A DNA stretch of 47,608 nt from Microbacterium sp. B35-30 (GTDB taxonomy: Bacteria; Actinomycetota; Actinomycetes; Actinomycetales; Microbacteriaceae): the NCBI RefSeq assembly GCF_010634855.1, contig NZ_MWLQ01000025.1:1-47608 (forward strand), read 5' to 3'. Below the pieces are notes generated by a model. That model was given only the letters and a program-made list of their open reading frames with translations, was not told where the DNA came from and did not search any database. Position numbers and translations under genes: made by a program. Positions 35,318-43,021 of the stretch are shown piece after piece (the first letter of the stretch is position 1; each line of letters begins with the position of its first letter).

Positions 35318-35491
35318 GTGACGGAACTAGCCCGAGTCGTCGTCGACGATGAATCCTTTGACGTGGTCAGAAATGGCAGCTCGACTCACCTCACCTGGGT
35401 GAGCGGCCCTAACGCGGGCTACGTGGTCAGTTCCGCGATACGTGCGGTCCTGTCTGAGATCGATCCGCGTACCGGCTACCTGGCCGAATGA
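35318..35491 (+). CDS. Small hypothetical protein (57 residues)
   Basis: A short open frame with GTG start encodes 57 residues containing THLTWVSGPNAGYVVSSAI and ending in GYLAE. The TWVSGPN-GY core recalls small actinobacterial proteins of unknown function, recognised only from memory of the pattern. Codon use is normal for the genome. It overlaps the end of the convergent WYL gene by 16 bp. There is no signal peptide or membrane segment. The 227 bp upstream contain no other gene. Confidence 0.5.
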   Translation: MTELARVVVDDESFDVVRNGSSTHLTWVSGPNAGYVVSSAIRAVLSEIDPRTGYLAE

Positions 35492-36444
35492 CCGTCATTG
35501 CCGGCTGCGCGGCTGAATCTCGTTGCCAGGCGCTCAAAGGCCACCTTCAGCTCGTCGCCCTCGACGACCTCGATGTCGGCGCCGAGCTGCGCCATCCGCA
35601 GCGCGAGGGCGTCGGGGTCATCCGAACCGAGCTCGACTCGAGATGTGGAGTCATCGACCGGTTCGACGTCGACCGGGATGCCGAGCGCAGCGGCGACCCT
35701 GGCGGCGGGGATGTGGACCAAGACCCGTGCGCGGTACTTCCAGCTCGCCTGGACGATGCGTCTGACGACGTGGTGGACGAGATCGTCCTCCGCGATCATG
35801 CGCGGACGGAATCGCGCCCCCGTCGGCTGGTGCGGAACGATGCGATCGACGCGGAAGACTCGCCAGTCCTCACGGTCGAGGTCCCATGCGAACAGATACC
35901 AGACGGGGCCCCAGCTCACGAGCCGTTGCGGCTCGGTGTGGCGCGCCCCTACACCGCCGTCGTGCCTGGTGTAGCCGAACCGAAGCCGTTCATGGCCGCG
36001 GATGGCCGAGGCCACCGCGTTCAGCACCGAGAGATCGGGTCGCGGTTCGGTTCCCGGAACGACGCTGGTCGACTCCCGTATCGCATCGACGCGCCGTCGC
36101 AGGCGTGCGGGCATCACCTGCTCGAGTTTCGCGAGGGCGGTGAGCGAAGTCTCTTCGACGCCGAGCCTCCAGGTCGCGACCGCACCCAGTCCGACCGCGA
36201 CGGCGACAGCCTCATCATCGTCGAGCAACAGCGGCGGCATGGCTGTGCCGGCGGCCAGCCGATAGCCGCCGGCGACGCCGGGCCGAGCATCAACGGGGTA
36301 GCCGAGCGATCGCAGCTTTCCGATGTCGGAACGTACCGTTCGGGTGCTCACTTCGAGCCGGGTGGCGAGCTCTGAACTCGTCCAGTCACGTTTGAGCTGT
36401 AGCAGCGACAGCAATTCGAGCAGGCGGGCCGATGTCTCCAGCAT
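35476..36444 (-). CDS. WYL-domain transcriptional regulator
   Basis: A 322-residue regulator with an N-terminal winged HTH (residues 1-60; SARLLELLSLLQLKRDWTSSELATRLEVSTRTVRSDIGKLR read in register), a WYL domain (GYPVDARPGVAGGYRLA leading to a central LRFGYTRHDGG ... EPQRLVSWGPVWYLFAWDLDREDWRVFRVDRI) and a WCX-like C-terminal extension. WYL domains sense ligands such as nucleotides or single-stranded nucleic acid in some systems; here the neighbour suggests a metabolic role. The start at MLETSAR is typical for the family; an ATG 12 bp upstream is possible. It is divergent from the epoxide hydrolase, which it probably controls. Confidence 0.93.
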   Translation of the reverse strand: MLETSARLLELLSLLQLKRDWTSSELATRLEVSTRTVRSDIGKLRSLGYPVDARPGVAGGYRLAAGTAMPPLLLDDDEAVAVAVGLGAVATWRLGVEETSLTALAKLEQVMPARLRRRVDAIRESTSVVPGTEPRPDLSVLNAVASAIRGHERLRFGYTRHDGGVGARHTEPQRLVSWGPVWYLFAWDLDREDWRVFRVDRIVPHQPTGARFRPRMIAEDDLVHHVVRRIVQASWKYRARVLVHIPAARVAAALGIPVDVEPVDDSTSRVELGSDDPDALALRMAQLGADIEVVEGDELKVAFERLATRFSRAAGNDGHSAR

Positions 36445-36507
36445 GTCCTCGATCATTCCGGAGATTGCGGAAGCTATCCTGCCGCATCGCTTGGAATGGT
36501 CGATGGC

Positions 36508-37644
36508 ATGAACACGTCCACGGCGCTCACGCCGTTCCGCATCCACATCTCGCAGGCTCACCTCGACGACCTACGCGACCGACTCGCCCGCACGCGCTGG
36601 CCTATCCCCTCGCCAGACCGAAATGACTCCCGGGACTTCAGCCGCGGCATCCCCCTGTCGTATCTTCAGGAGCTCGCCGGCTATTGGCATGATGGCTTCG
36701 ACTGGCGTGCGCAAGAGACGAAGCTCAACCAGTACGAGCAGTTCACTACTGTCGTCGACGGCCAGATGATCCATGTCGTGCACGTACGATCAGCGAACCG
36801 GGCCGCCACTCCGCTGCTGCTGAACCACGGCTGGCCGGGTTCGTTCGTCGAGTACCAGCGGCTGATCCCGCTGCTGACCGACGAGTTCCATGTGGTCATC
36901 CCCTCGCCGCCCGGGTTCGGCTTCTCCACTCCGCTGTCGTCGGGCGGATGGGAACTGGCACGGACGACGGATGCCTACGCCGAGGTCATGACACGGCTCG
37001 GCTACGAGCGATACGCGGTGCATGGCACCGACATCGGTTCCGGCATCGCGGGCCGCCTCGCGGCTCTGTACCCGGAGCGAGTGATCGGCACGCACCTCGG
37101 CTTCGACCGCGCCGTGCTCGGCTTGGTCGGTGTCATCTTCCCCGCGCCCGAAGGCCTGACAGGCGACGAGGCCCACCAGCTCGCGACGCTGCAGGCCGTC
37201 AGCGCGGCCGAACGCGGCTATCTCGAGATGCACAACCACCGACCCGACACGATCGGACCGGCGCTCACCGATTCACCGGCCGGCCTGCTCGCGTGGATCG
37301 GCGAGAAGTTCAAGACCAGGACCAGCGACGGCTACCAAGCGCCGGTCGTCGACCGCGACCAGCTGCTCACCACGATCAGCCTCTACTGGTTCACGCGAAG
37401 CGGTGCCTCGAGCGCCCAGTTCTACTACGAGTCCGAACATTCCGAACTGGCGTTCGCCTTCGCCCCGGGCGTGCCGTCAGCATGGGTGGCGTTCGACACC
37501 CACCCCCTCATCCGCCGCACAATGGACCCCTGGAACGCCGTCGACCGCTGGACCGACCACGTCGAGGGCGGCCACTTCCCCGCGATGGAGGAGCCTCAGC
37601 TGCTCGCGGACGACATCCGAGGCTTCTTCCACGGCATGTCCTGA
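36508..37644 (+). CDS. Epoxide hydrolase, EPHX1-like
   Basis: A 378-residue alpha/beta hydrolase with the EHN N-terminal region (FRIHISQAHLDDLRDRLARTRWP), as in microsomal-type epoxide hydrolases and the juvenile-hormone class. HGWPGSF (107-113) is the oxyanion motif, the nucleophile is Asp175 in HGTDIGSG, and the His lies in EGGHFPAMEEP. It should add water to an epoxide, giving a diol. An ATG at 36496 is equally possible; neither has a clear ribosome site. It is divergent from the WYL regulator with about 60 bp between starts, and a strong hairpin follows. Confidence 0.93.
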   Translation: MNTSTALTPFRIHISQAHLDDLRDRLARTRWPIPSPDRNDSRDFSRGIPLSYLQELAGYWHDGFDWRAQETKLNQYEQFTTVVDGQMIHVVHVRSANRAATPLLLNHGWPGSFVEYQRLIPLLTDEFHVVIPSPPGFGFSTPLSSGGWELARTTDAYAEVMTRLGYERYAVHGTDIGSGIAGRLAALYPERVIGTHLGFDRAVLGLVGVIFPAPEGLTGDEAHQLATLQAVSAAERGYLEMHNHRPDTIGPALTDSPAGLLAWIGEKFKTRTSDGYQAPVVDRDQLLTTISLYWFTRSGASSAQFYYESEHSELAFAFAPGVPSAWVAFDTHPLIRRTMDPWNAVDRWTDHVEGGHFPAMEEPQLLADDIRGFFHGMS

Positions 37645-37654
37645 CTCCTCGAGA

Positions 37655-37681
37655 GGGCCGGCGGGCTGCACTCGCCGGCCC
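37655..37681 (+). terminator. Terminator hairpin after epoxide hydrolase
   Basis: GGGCCGGCG pairs perfectly with CGCCGGCCC across a 9-base loop, starting 10 bp after the epoxide hydrolase stop. No T run follows, as is usual for GC-rich actinobacterial terminators. It may also serve the convergent membrane gene. Confidence 0.65.
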
Positions 37682-37776
37682 AATCGGCGCGGTACGTCGT
37701 CACCAACAGGTGTACGCAAATGGGTCCTGCTGCGCGCGCCTTTTCGGTGTCCACAGGGCTCGGCGCTTCGGTGGGG

Positions 37777-39270
37777 CTATCCGCGCCGACGCCATCGGTG
37801 GACAGCGACTGCGAGCATCGCGCTTGTGATGCCAACGAGCAGTATTGGAGTTTGGAGGATGAGCGTCGCGGATACCCCAGCTATCGCCGCCACGAGCACT
37901 GCGTCGATGGCCCAGATGAGTCGAATCGCCGCCCCCAGGTCGCCCATTGGGGTTGGGATGGGTGCGAGGAGGGCGGGTTGGAGTGGGCCCTTAAGGGCGT
38001 TACTGACTCTTGCGACCAGGTTGAGGAGTGCGAGAGTCAAAGCGCTCAGAAGCGGTGGGACGACTGCGATTCCCGTGACGGCCGCGCATACCGAGACGGC
38101 GGTTACTAGGACGATCGCGGTCATGGTCAGCGGAAAAAGCAGGTGGTTCGTCAATAGGTGCGCGTCGCTGATCCCGTACAGCGGGAGGTCCGATGCGACG
38201 TAGGCGGCGTGGCGCAACCCGTCGGTGAGGGGTCCGAGTCCCGTGAACAGAAGTACGCCTGCCACGGCCCCGAGAAGAAGGCTGGGTGTTGTGGGCGCGA
38301 AAGTAAGCACGATCAGTGCACCTGCGCCGGTGAGGGCAAGGATGCCGGCGAGCAAGCGGCCCGGTGTGCGCGTCGCTCCGACGGCGTCGCGGATGAAGAA
38401 CGTCACGGATAGCCGATTCATCGGTCGAACGGCGCGAAGACGGCGGCCTCGGTGTGGTCTTCCCTGGTAGATCGCGGCGGCGGTGCCGAAGTCCATGCCG
38501 GCGGCGTGAATCGTGGCGGAATCCCAACGCGCCGCCTGCGCTGCGAGTTCTGCGTGACTGAGTCGGTTCATCAGCGTCGGGAGCGAGGCGGCGAGTGCGA
38601 TGGCGAGCGCGCATGCCGCGGCGGTGGCGGACATTGAACCGATACCTGGGTAAGCGAGGGCGACCCATCCCCAGGGGGTGAACGGTCGTGTACTGGGGAG
38701 TGTCGCGGTGGCTGCGCCGAGTGTCACCGAGCCAAGGGCCAGTGGCATGGCGGCGCGGGAAAAGGCTTGGCCGACGAGCCAGAAGGCGGTTGAGATGATT
38801 CCGACTGCCGCTCCGACCGCGGTGAACGCCAGCGCATGAAGCGGCTCAGCCAGGCCACGGCTTGCAAGACTGCTCGCAACGAGGCCCGCCGCGATCGTCG
38901 TCGACGCCGTCACCACGGCGCCGGCGCGCAGTACCGGGCCGGCGAATGTGTCCGATCGGGGCAGGTCGGTTGTGGCCAGCGCATGGGTGAGGAACGGGGG
39001 AAGCAGGGCGGGGCCACGTTCGCGACCCACCAGCAGTGCCCCCACCCAAACACACACCACAACGAGCGCGGTCACTGCCGGCGCCGCAGGGGACGCGAAC
39101 AGGGCAGCGCCTTCCGTGCTGAACGCGCTCGACCACACGGCGCGCGCAACGGGCGCCGCGACCACAAGCGTGACCATGAAAAACATGTAAACCACGTAGC
39201 CGCGGTCGCCGACGGTGCGAGCGCCACGTGCGCGCCATACGCGAATCGCAGCTTCCGAGCGTGCGCTCAT
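37777..39270 (-). CDS. Large multi-pass membrane subunit of an ABC exporter
   Basis: A 497-residue membrane protein with about 12 hydrophobic segments and a hydrophilic middle (residues about 250-290) that contains AAAIYQGRPHRGRRLRAVRPMNRLSVTFFIRDAVG. This two-halves layout, with a charged elbow at the start of each half, fits a fused or duplicated ABC-2-like exporter permease, although no family motif is secure. It is co-operonic with the ATPase upstream (4-bp ATGA overlap), which is the main evidence for function. The substrate is unknown. Codon use is noticeably less GC-biased than in neighbouring core genes. Confidence 0.75.
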   Translation of the reverse strand: MSARSEAAIRVWRARGARTVGDRGYVVYMFFMVTLVVAAPVARAVWSSAFSTEGAALFASPAAPAVTALVVVCVWVGALLVGRERGPALLPPFLTHALATTDLPRSDTFAGPVLRAGAVVTASTTIAAGLVASSLASRGLAEPLHALAFTAVGAAVGIISTAFWLVGQAFSRAAMPLALGSVTLGAATATLPSTRPFTPWGWVALAYPGIGSMSATAAACALAIALAASLPTLMNRLSHAELAAQAARWDSATIHAAGMDFGTAAAIYQGRPHRGRRLRAVRPMNRLSVTFFIRDAVGATRTPGRLLAGILALTGAGALIVLTFAPTTPSLLLGAVAGVLLFTGLGPLTDGLRHAAYVASDLPLYGISDAHLLTNHLLFPLTMTAIVLVTAVSVCAAVTGIAVVPPLLSALTLALLNLVARVSNALKGPLQPALLAPIPTPMGDLGAAIRLIWAIDAVLVAAIAGVSATLILQTPILLVGITSAMLAVAVHRWRRRG

Positions 39271-39896
39271 GCCGCGGCACCCAGCCAGACGGTCTGTCCG
39301 CCCACCCCGTCCGCAAGTGCTGAGCTGTGCGTGGCAAGCACCAGGGTTACGCCCCGCTCGCGGCGAGCGCGCAAGACGCGGGCCACCGACTCAACATGCT
39401 CAGGATCCAGCCGTTGCTCCGGTTCATCGAGGATCAACACTTCAAAAGGGCGGGCAAGGGTCATCGCGAGACCAAACAACTGCGTCTGACCAGACGAGAG
39501 CTCATGCGGGAACCGCTCACTCAGCCCGCTGAGCCCAAGCTCCGCCAGCACGTCACGTGCGTTCGCGACCGCCGTCCCCGGTGCGCGCGCCCAACTAGTA
39601 GCGACCAGCAGGACATGGTCATAGAGGGTGAGGTCAGGGGCCATCGGTGGCAGCCCGATCATCGCCGCGACCCGTCGCCGGAACTCAACATCCCGCTCAG
39701 CCACGTCAGCACCCCCGATGCGTACCAGCCCCGCCGTCGGTTTCCGGACACCGGCAAGCACCCGCAAGAAGGTCGATTTCCCTGCCCCGTTCCGACCTCG
39801 CACGATCAGAGCATCACCCCGCCGCGCCCTCACGGAGACGGCAGCGAGAAGCGTCACGTCACCCGTCGTCACGCAGACGTCGTCCATCTCGATCAT
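39267..39896 (-). CDS. Small ABC exporter ATPase
   Basis: A 209-residue ATPase, short for the family. Walker A is RGRNGAGKST, the signature is ELSSGQTQLFGLAMTL, Walker B is VLILDEPEQRLDP and the switch His is in LATHSS. The signature is LSSGQ rather than LSGGQ and the D-loop region EQRLDP is unusual. It lacks the C-terminal extension of drug exporters. The start at MIEMDDVCV is preceded by GGGAGAG with suitable spacing. Its stop overlaps the membrane-subunit ATG, so the two form one exporter of unknown substrate. Confidence 0.92.
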   Translation of the reverse strand: MIEMDDVCVTTGDVTLLAAVSVRARRGDALIVRGRNGAGKSTFLRVLAGVRKPTAGLVRIGGADVAERDVEFRRRVAAMIGLPPMAPDLTLYDHVLLVATSWARAPGTAVANARDVLAELGLSGLSERFPHELSSGQTQLFGLAMTLARPFEVLILDEPEQRLDPEHVESVARVLRARRERGVTLVLATHSSALADGVGGQTVWLGAAA

Positions 39897-40184
39897 GAAT
39901 CCACTCTCCCAGAGACCGCAGACCCGCAACTCGACAAGACCGCCGCGTGGGGTCCGCGAGCGCGCAACGCACGAAAGCTCCCCGGACGGGCTATCGACCC
40001 TATTGGACACCCCCGGCGGGCGGCCGGCGGCAGGGACGTGGTCGATCCACGGGTGCTGGCATTTGGTGCCTGGGCTGCAGGCGACCATAGTCTCCGTCGC
40101 TGCTGACAACCCGTCGCACGCGCATCATCGTGCGAGGACATGGGCGCGGCCGACCGCCGCATGGGGCGGTCACACCTGCCGCGG

Positions 40185-40667
40185 TCAGTCGCGAGCGCGC
40201 CAGACCGGGCTGTCCACGTAGTGGTTGTCGAAGCGGTCGGAGGTCGCCTGCAATTCGGGCAGCGTGATCTCGCCGAGGTGGAGCTGTTGCAGCATCCTGT
40301 AGTAGGCGAAGCGCTCCTGGCCGGGGGTGTATATCGCAAGCAAGTCGGCGGTGCTGCCGGTGGTCGGCGCGAAGGCATGGGCGGTACCCGAGTCGATGAA
40401 GACGAGGTCGCCCGCGGTCAGGGTGTGCACCTCGTCGTCGATGAGCACGTCGAGTGAGCCGTCGATGACGAAGATGGTCTCGGTGGCGTGCTCGTGCCGA
40501 TGCGCCGGTGCTCCGGGCGAGCCGAGGGCGAGGTGCGCGCGGTTGATGGTTGTCGCGCCAGCGGTGTGCTCTCCGTCGGCGAGCAGCGTGATGGTGCTCG
40601 TTGGGCCGTCTGCGAGCGTCTCCGCCGTTGCGGCTCGCACGATCGTGTGGCTGGTTGCGGTGTGCAT
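40185..40667 (-). CDS. Cupin-domain protein
   Basis: A 160-residue single-domain cupin. The first motif is HRHEHATETIFVIDGSLDVLIDDE and the second GDLVFIDSGTAHAF, giving His/His/Glu and His as likely metal ligands. Such proteins may be dioxygenases, isomerases or small sensors; nothing here decides. AAAGG before the ATG supports the start. It follows the Rrf2 regulator on the same strand, and an operator-like site shared with the Rrf2 promoter sits in the 97-bp gap, so the cupin is the probable target gene of that regulator. Confidence 0.92.
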   Translation of the reverse strand: MHTATSHTIVRAATAETLADGPTSTITLLADGEHTAGATTINRAHLALGSPGAPAHRHEHATETIFVIDGSLDVLIDDEVHTLTAGDLVFIDSGTAHAFAPTTGSTADLLAIYTPGQERFAYYRMLQQLHLGEITLPELQATSDRFDNHYVDSPVWRARD

Positions 40668-40691
40668 TCGGTACTGCCTTTCATTCGGTTA

Positions 40692-40712
40692 TCTGGATAT
40701 CAAATGTCTAGA
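40692..40712. promoter_or_regulatory. Rrf2 operator candidate upstream of the cupin
   Basis: TCTGGATA and TGTCTAGA, separated by 5 bp, form an imperfect inverted repeat that has the same build as the site at 41277-41297. On the minus strand a -10-like CATAAT (40718-40713) ends directly at its edge, so a bound protein would cover the transcription start of the cupin gene. Confidence 0.68.
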
Positions 40713-40764
40713 ATTATGAGACACGAGTGGCGTCGCGGCGGCGACTGCTCTGACGCCTGGTACC

Positions 40765-41274
40765 TCAGCGCCGGGCGAGCCGCCGGCCATCGGCGCGGGC
40801 CGTGAGGAACCAGGCCCGCGTGGCGCCTGGAGTTTGCGGGTACTTCGCCTCGACCTCGCGCCGGATGTCCGCGAGCGAGCTGCTCGCGAGCTCGCGCCGC
40901 CAGGCGAGCTCGGCGCGTGACATCGCCTGCGAGAGCACGCAGGTCAGGGCGTAGTCGACGGATGCGTCGCCGCCGGGGCCGTCGGCGAGCAGGTGCTCGC
41001 AAGCGAACGCCGCGACACGCCCCTCGATCGCCACGACGATGTCGAGCAGGCTCAGCTGCTCGGGGTCTCGGTCGAGGCGGAAGCCTCCGCGCGGCCCGGG
41101 CGTCGACGAGAGGATGCCGGCACGGGTCAGCGCCTGCAGCTGCTTGTTGAGATAAGCCTGCGGCAGGTCGTAGTACGCCGCGAGCTCTGCCGTCGTCTTC
41201 GCCTCGCCGCCCTCGATCCAACTGAGGTTGAGGCACGTGTGCAACGCCCACTCGACGCCCTTGCTCAGTTCCAT
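40765..41274 (-). CDS. Rrf2-family transcriptional regulator
   Basis: A 169-residue Rrf2-type regulator. The winged HTH is clear (WALHTCLNLSW, TTAELAAYYDLPQAYLNKQLQALTRAGILSSTPGPRGGFRL). Only two cysteines occur in the middle region (FACEHLL and ALTCVLSQ, about 25 residues apart), not the three-Cys set of IscR/NsrR, so the regulator may not hold an Fe-S cluster and may sense something else. It is followed by the cupin gene; matching 21-bp sites upstream of both genes point to autoregulation and cupin control. Confidence 0.93.
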   Translation of the reverse strand: MELSKGVEWALHTCLNLSWIEGGEAKTTAELAAYYDLPQAYLNKQLQALTRAGILSSTPGPRGGFRLDRDPEQLSLLDIVVAIEGRVAAFACEHLLADGPGGDASVDYALTCVLSQAMSRAELAWRRELASSSLADIRREVEAKYPQTPGATRAWFLTARADGRRLARR

Positions 41275-41276
41275 GA

Positions 41277-41297
41277 TCTAGACACTACATGTCCAGA
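41277..41297. promoter_or_regulatory. Rrf2 operator candidate upstream of the regulator
   Basis: TCTAGACA and TGTCCAGA separated by 5 bp form an inverted repeat with 7 of 8 pairs matching, ending 3 bp before the Rrf2 start. The shared pattern of both sites is TCTRGAYA, 5 bp, TGTCYAGA. The site would block the regulator's own gene. Confidence 0.7.
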
Positions 41298-41312
41298 ATG
41301 CATGGAGGTCCA

Positions 41313-41905
41313 TCAGCGACTCGTGTCATAGGTCAGCGCTACGACGCCTTCGCCCTGCGTCACGCTCGTGAGTGTCCAGGTGGACGCCGGAGCCTCGCCG
41401 TTGAAGAGACGCTTTCCGCCGCCGAGGATCTTCGGGAAAACGGTCATTGAGAGCCGGTCGAGGGCATCCGCGGCGAGGAGCGCCTTGATCACACTTGCAC
41501 TGGCGAACACGACGATGTCGCCACCCGGTTCCTGCTTCAGTCGTTTGACGACGTCGGCGGCGGGCTCGTCGAAGACTCTCGCATTGGGCCAGGGCGCGGA
41601 GTGAAGCGAGTGGGAGAGCACCACCTTCTCCGTGTCGCGCATCCATGCTCCGTACCCACGGTCCCTCGGGTCCGCGTTCTCGTCGTCAGCGACTGTCGGC
41701 CAGTAGCTGAAGAAGCCTTCCGCGTTCGTGCGTCCGAGCAGTGCGGTCGTGGCGTTCTGCCAGAGTCCGGTGAGGTGGTCGCGGCGACGTCGCTGACCGC
41801 GTAGGGCATGAGCCACGACATGTCCGACGGGCCTCCGGGACCTTCGTAGAACCCATCCAGGCTCACGGCGATGTTCGCGACGACGCGACGGTCGGTGGTG
41901 GTCAT
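41313..41905 (-). pseudogene. DHFR/RibD-C family reductase with a frameshift
   Basis: The N terminus MTTTDRRVVANIAVSLDGFYEGPGGPSDMSWLMPYAVSDVA reads in one frame, and the rest (DHLTGLWQNATTALLGRTNAEGFFSYWPTV ... FPKILGGGKRLFNG ... ALTYDTSR) in another. The switch lies near 41779-41786; inserting one base would restore a continuous protein of about 197 residues of the dihydrofolate-reductase-like RibD C-terminal family, which often reduces small heterocycles with NADPH. Either the gene is recently inactivated or this is a sequencing error. Its ATG overlaps the stop of the ArsR-SRPBCC gene by 4 bp, a common pairing. Confidence 0.82.
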
Positions 41906-42729
41906 TTCGGTTCCCCTTCATTGATGATCGCTGCAAGCTGCGAGACGAGTCGGTCGAGGCATTGGTCCCAACTGAGCTCGATACCGGCGATGAACTCCGC
42001 GGACGGCGCGGAGGTGTCCGTGATGCGGAGGCGCATCTCGAAATCCGTTCCGGCCTCGGTCGCCCCGAGGAGCCAGACATAGTGGGCCGTGAAAGCGGTG
42101 CTTCCGTCGGCGAGCAGCGGGGAGAGAACGAAGGTCAGGCGGGCTTGGGGATCGACCTGCTCGATGGCACCGATCGCGTGCCCAATCACGCCGTCCTTGC
42201 CGCTCCGATCGTCAGCGTCGACGTAGGTCTGGTTGATCGGCTGACCGGGCTGGGGGCCGAACTCCAGGTGCGCCAGTCGGAGATCTGCGGGTGCCCACCA
42301 CTGGGAGAGAAGTTCCGGCTCGCTGAGGTATCGCCAGACGGTGGCGGTGGAAGCTGGGAGAGTCCGTCGGAAGACGTAGTCGCGCTCGTCGGGCCAGCGG
42401 CCGTGTTCAGCGGCCACGGTTTCCGCCTCGACGGCCGATGCGTACCTATCGAAGAGCGCCCTGCCGTCGGCTGCGACCTCCGCCAGGCGCGTGATTTCGG
42501 AACCCAATGCCAGCATGGCCTCGGGCTCGAGCGCATAGATGCGTCGCTGCCCGCTCCGACGAGAGACCGCGAGTCCCGCTCGCTCCAGGGTTTGCAGGTG
42601 CTTACTCGCCTGCGGTTGCCGCAGCCCCGTCAGTTCGGCGATGACGCCGACCGAGCGGGGGCGGTCCGCGAGGAGACGGACGATTCGCCATCGTGCCGTG
42701 TCGGAGAGTGCTGTCAGCCATTCGAGCAT
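41902..42729 (-). CDS. ArsR-type HTH fused to SRPBCC domain
   Basis: A 275-residue two-domain protein. Residues 1-90 are an ArsR-like winged HTH (WLTALSDTARWRIVRLLADRPRSVGVIAELTGLRQPQASKHLQTL read in register) without an obvious metal-binding cysteine set. Residues 125-275 form an SRPBCC/Aha1-like ligand pocket (VFRRTLPASTATVWRYLSEPELLSQWWAP, then IELSWDQCLDRLVSQLA). A small hydrophobic ligand may release DNA. The start at MLEWLTALSD is chosen because an operator and promoter lie directly in front of it and the transcript appears leaderless; a longer TTG form would erase them. Confidence 0.9.
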   Translation of the reverse strand: MLEWLTALSDTARWRIVRLLADRPRSVGVIAELTGLRQPQASKHLQTLERAGLAVSRRSGQRRIYALEPEAMLALGSEITRLAEVAADGRALFDRYASAVEAETVAAEHGRWPDERDYVFRRTLPASTATVWRYLSEPELLSQWWAPADLRLAHLEFGPQPGQPINQTYVDADDRSGKDGVIGHAIGAIEQVDPQARLTFVLSPLLADGSTAFTAHYVWLLGATEAGTDFEMRLRITDTSAPSAEFIAGIELSWDQCLDRLVSQLAAIINEGEPK

Positions 42730-42735
42730 GATGAA

Positions 42736-42765
42736 AGTATTCACCGTCGCGAATATTCCTGTCAA
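42736..42765 (-). promoter_or_regulatory. Promoter with overlapping operator for the ArsR-SRPBCC gene
   Basis: On the minus strand TTGACA (42765-42760) and AATACT (42741-42736) are 18 bp apart, and the ATG begins 7 bp after the -10 box, implying a leaderless mRNA. Between them a perfect TATTC/GAATA dyad with an 8-bp spacer (42738-42755) overlaps the -10 box, as expected for an autorepressor. Confidence 0.55.
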
Positions 42766-43021
42766 TGACTATTGTTGGCGTTTCAGCTGCGGGCTTAGGA
42801 GGTCGCGGGCTCCGAACAGAGTCGATCTCCAGGCCGTCAACGAATCGATACGCGAACGCGAGTGCTCCACCAGATCCACGCCACGCCCGCCGGTCGGGTC
42901 CGCGATCGAGCGTGTGCTTAGGACCGAACGAGTCGTCAGTGATGGCCCGATCACGGGTCGTTCAACGCGCCTCGTGGGGTGCTTGGCGGCCTAGCGGGGT
43001 GCGGTTCGTCGTCCGTCGGTC

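Noticed and set aside
42766..43021. Gene in the gap between ArsR-SRPBCC promoter and CPBP protease
   Set aside because: Short frames on both strands have poor codon bias and no motifs.
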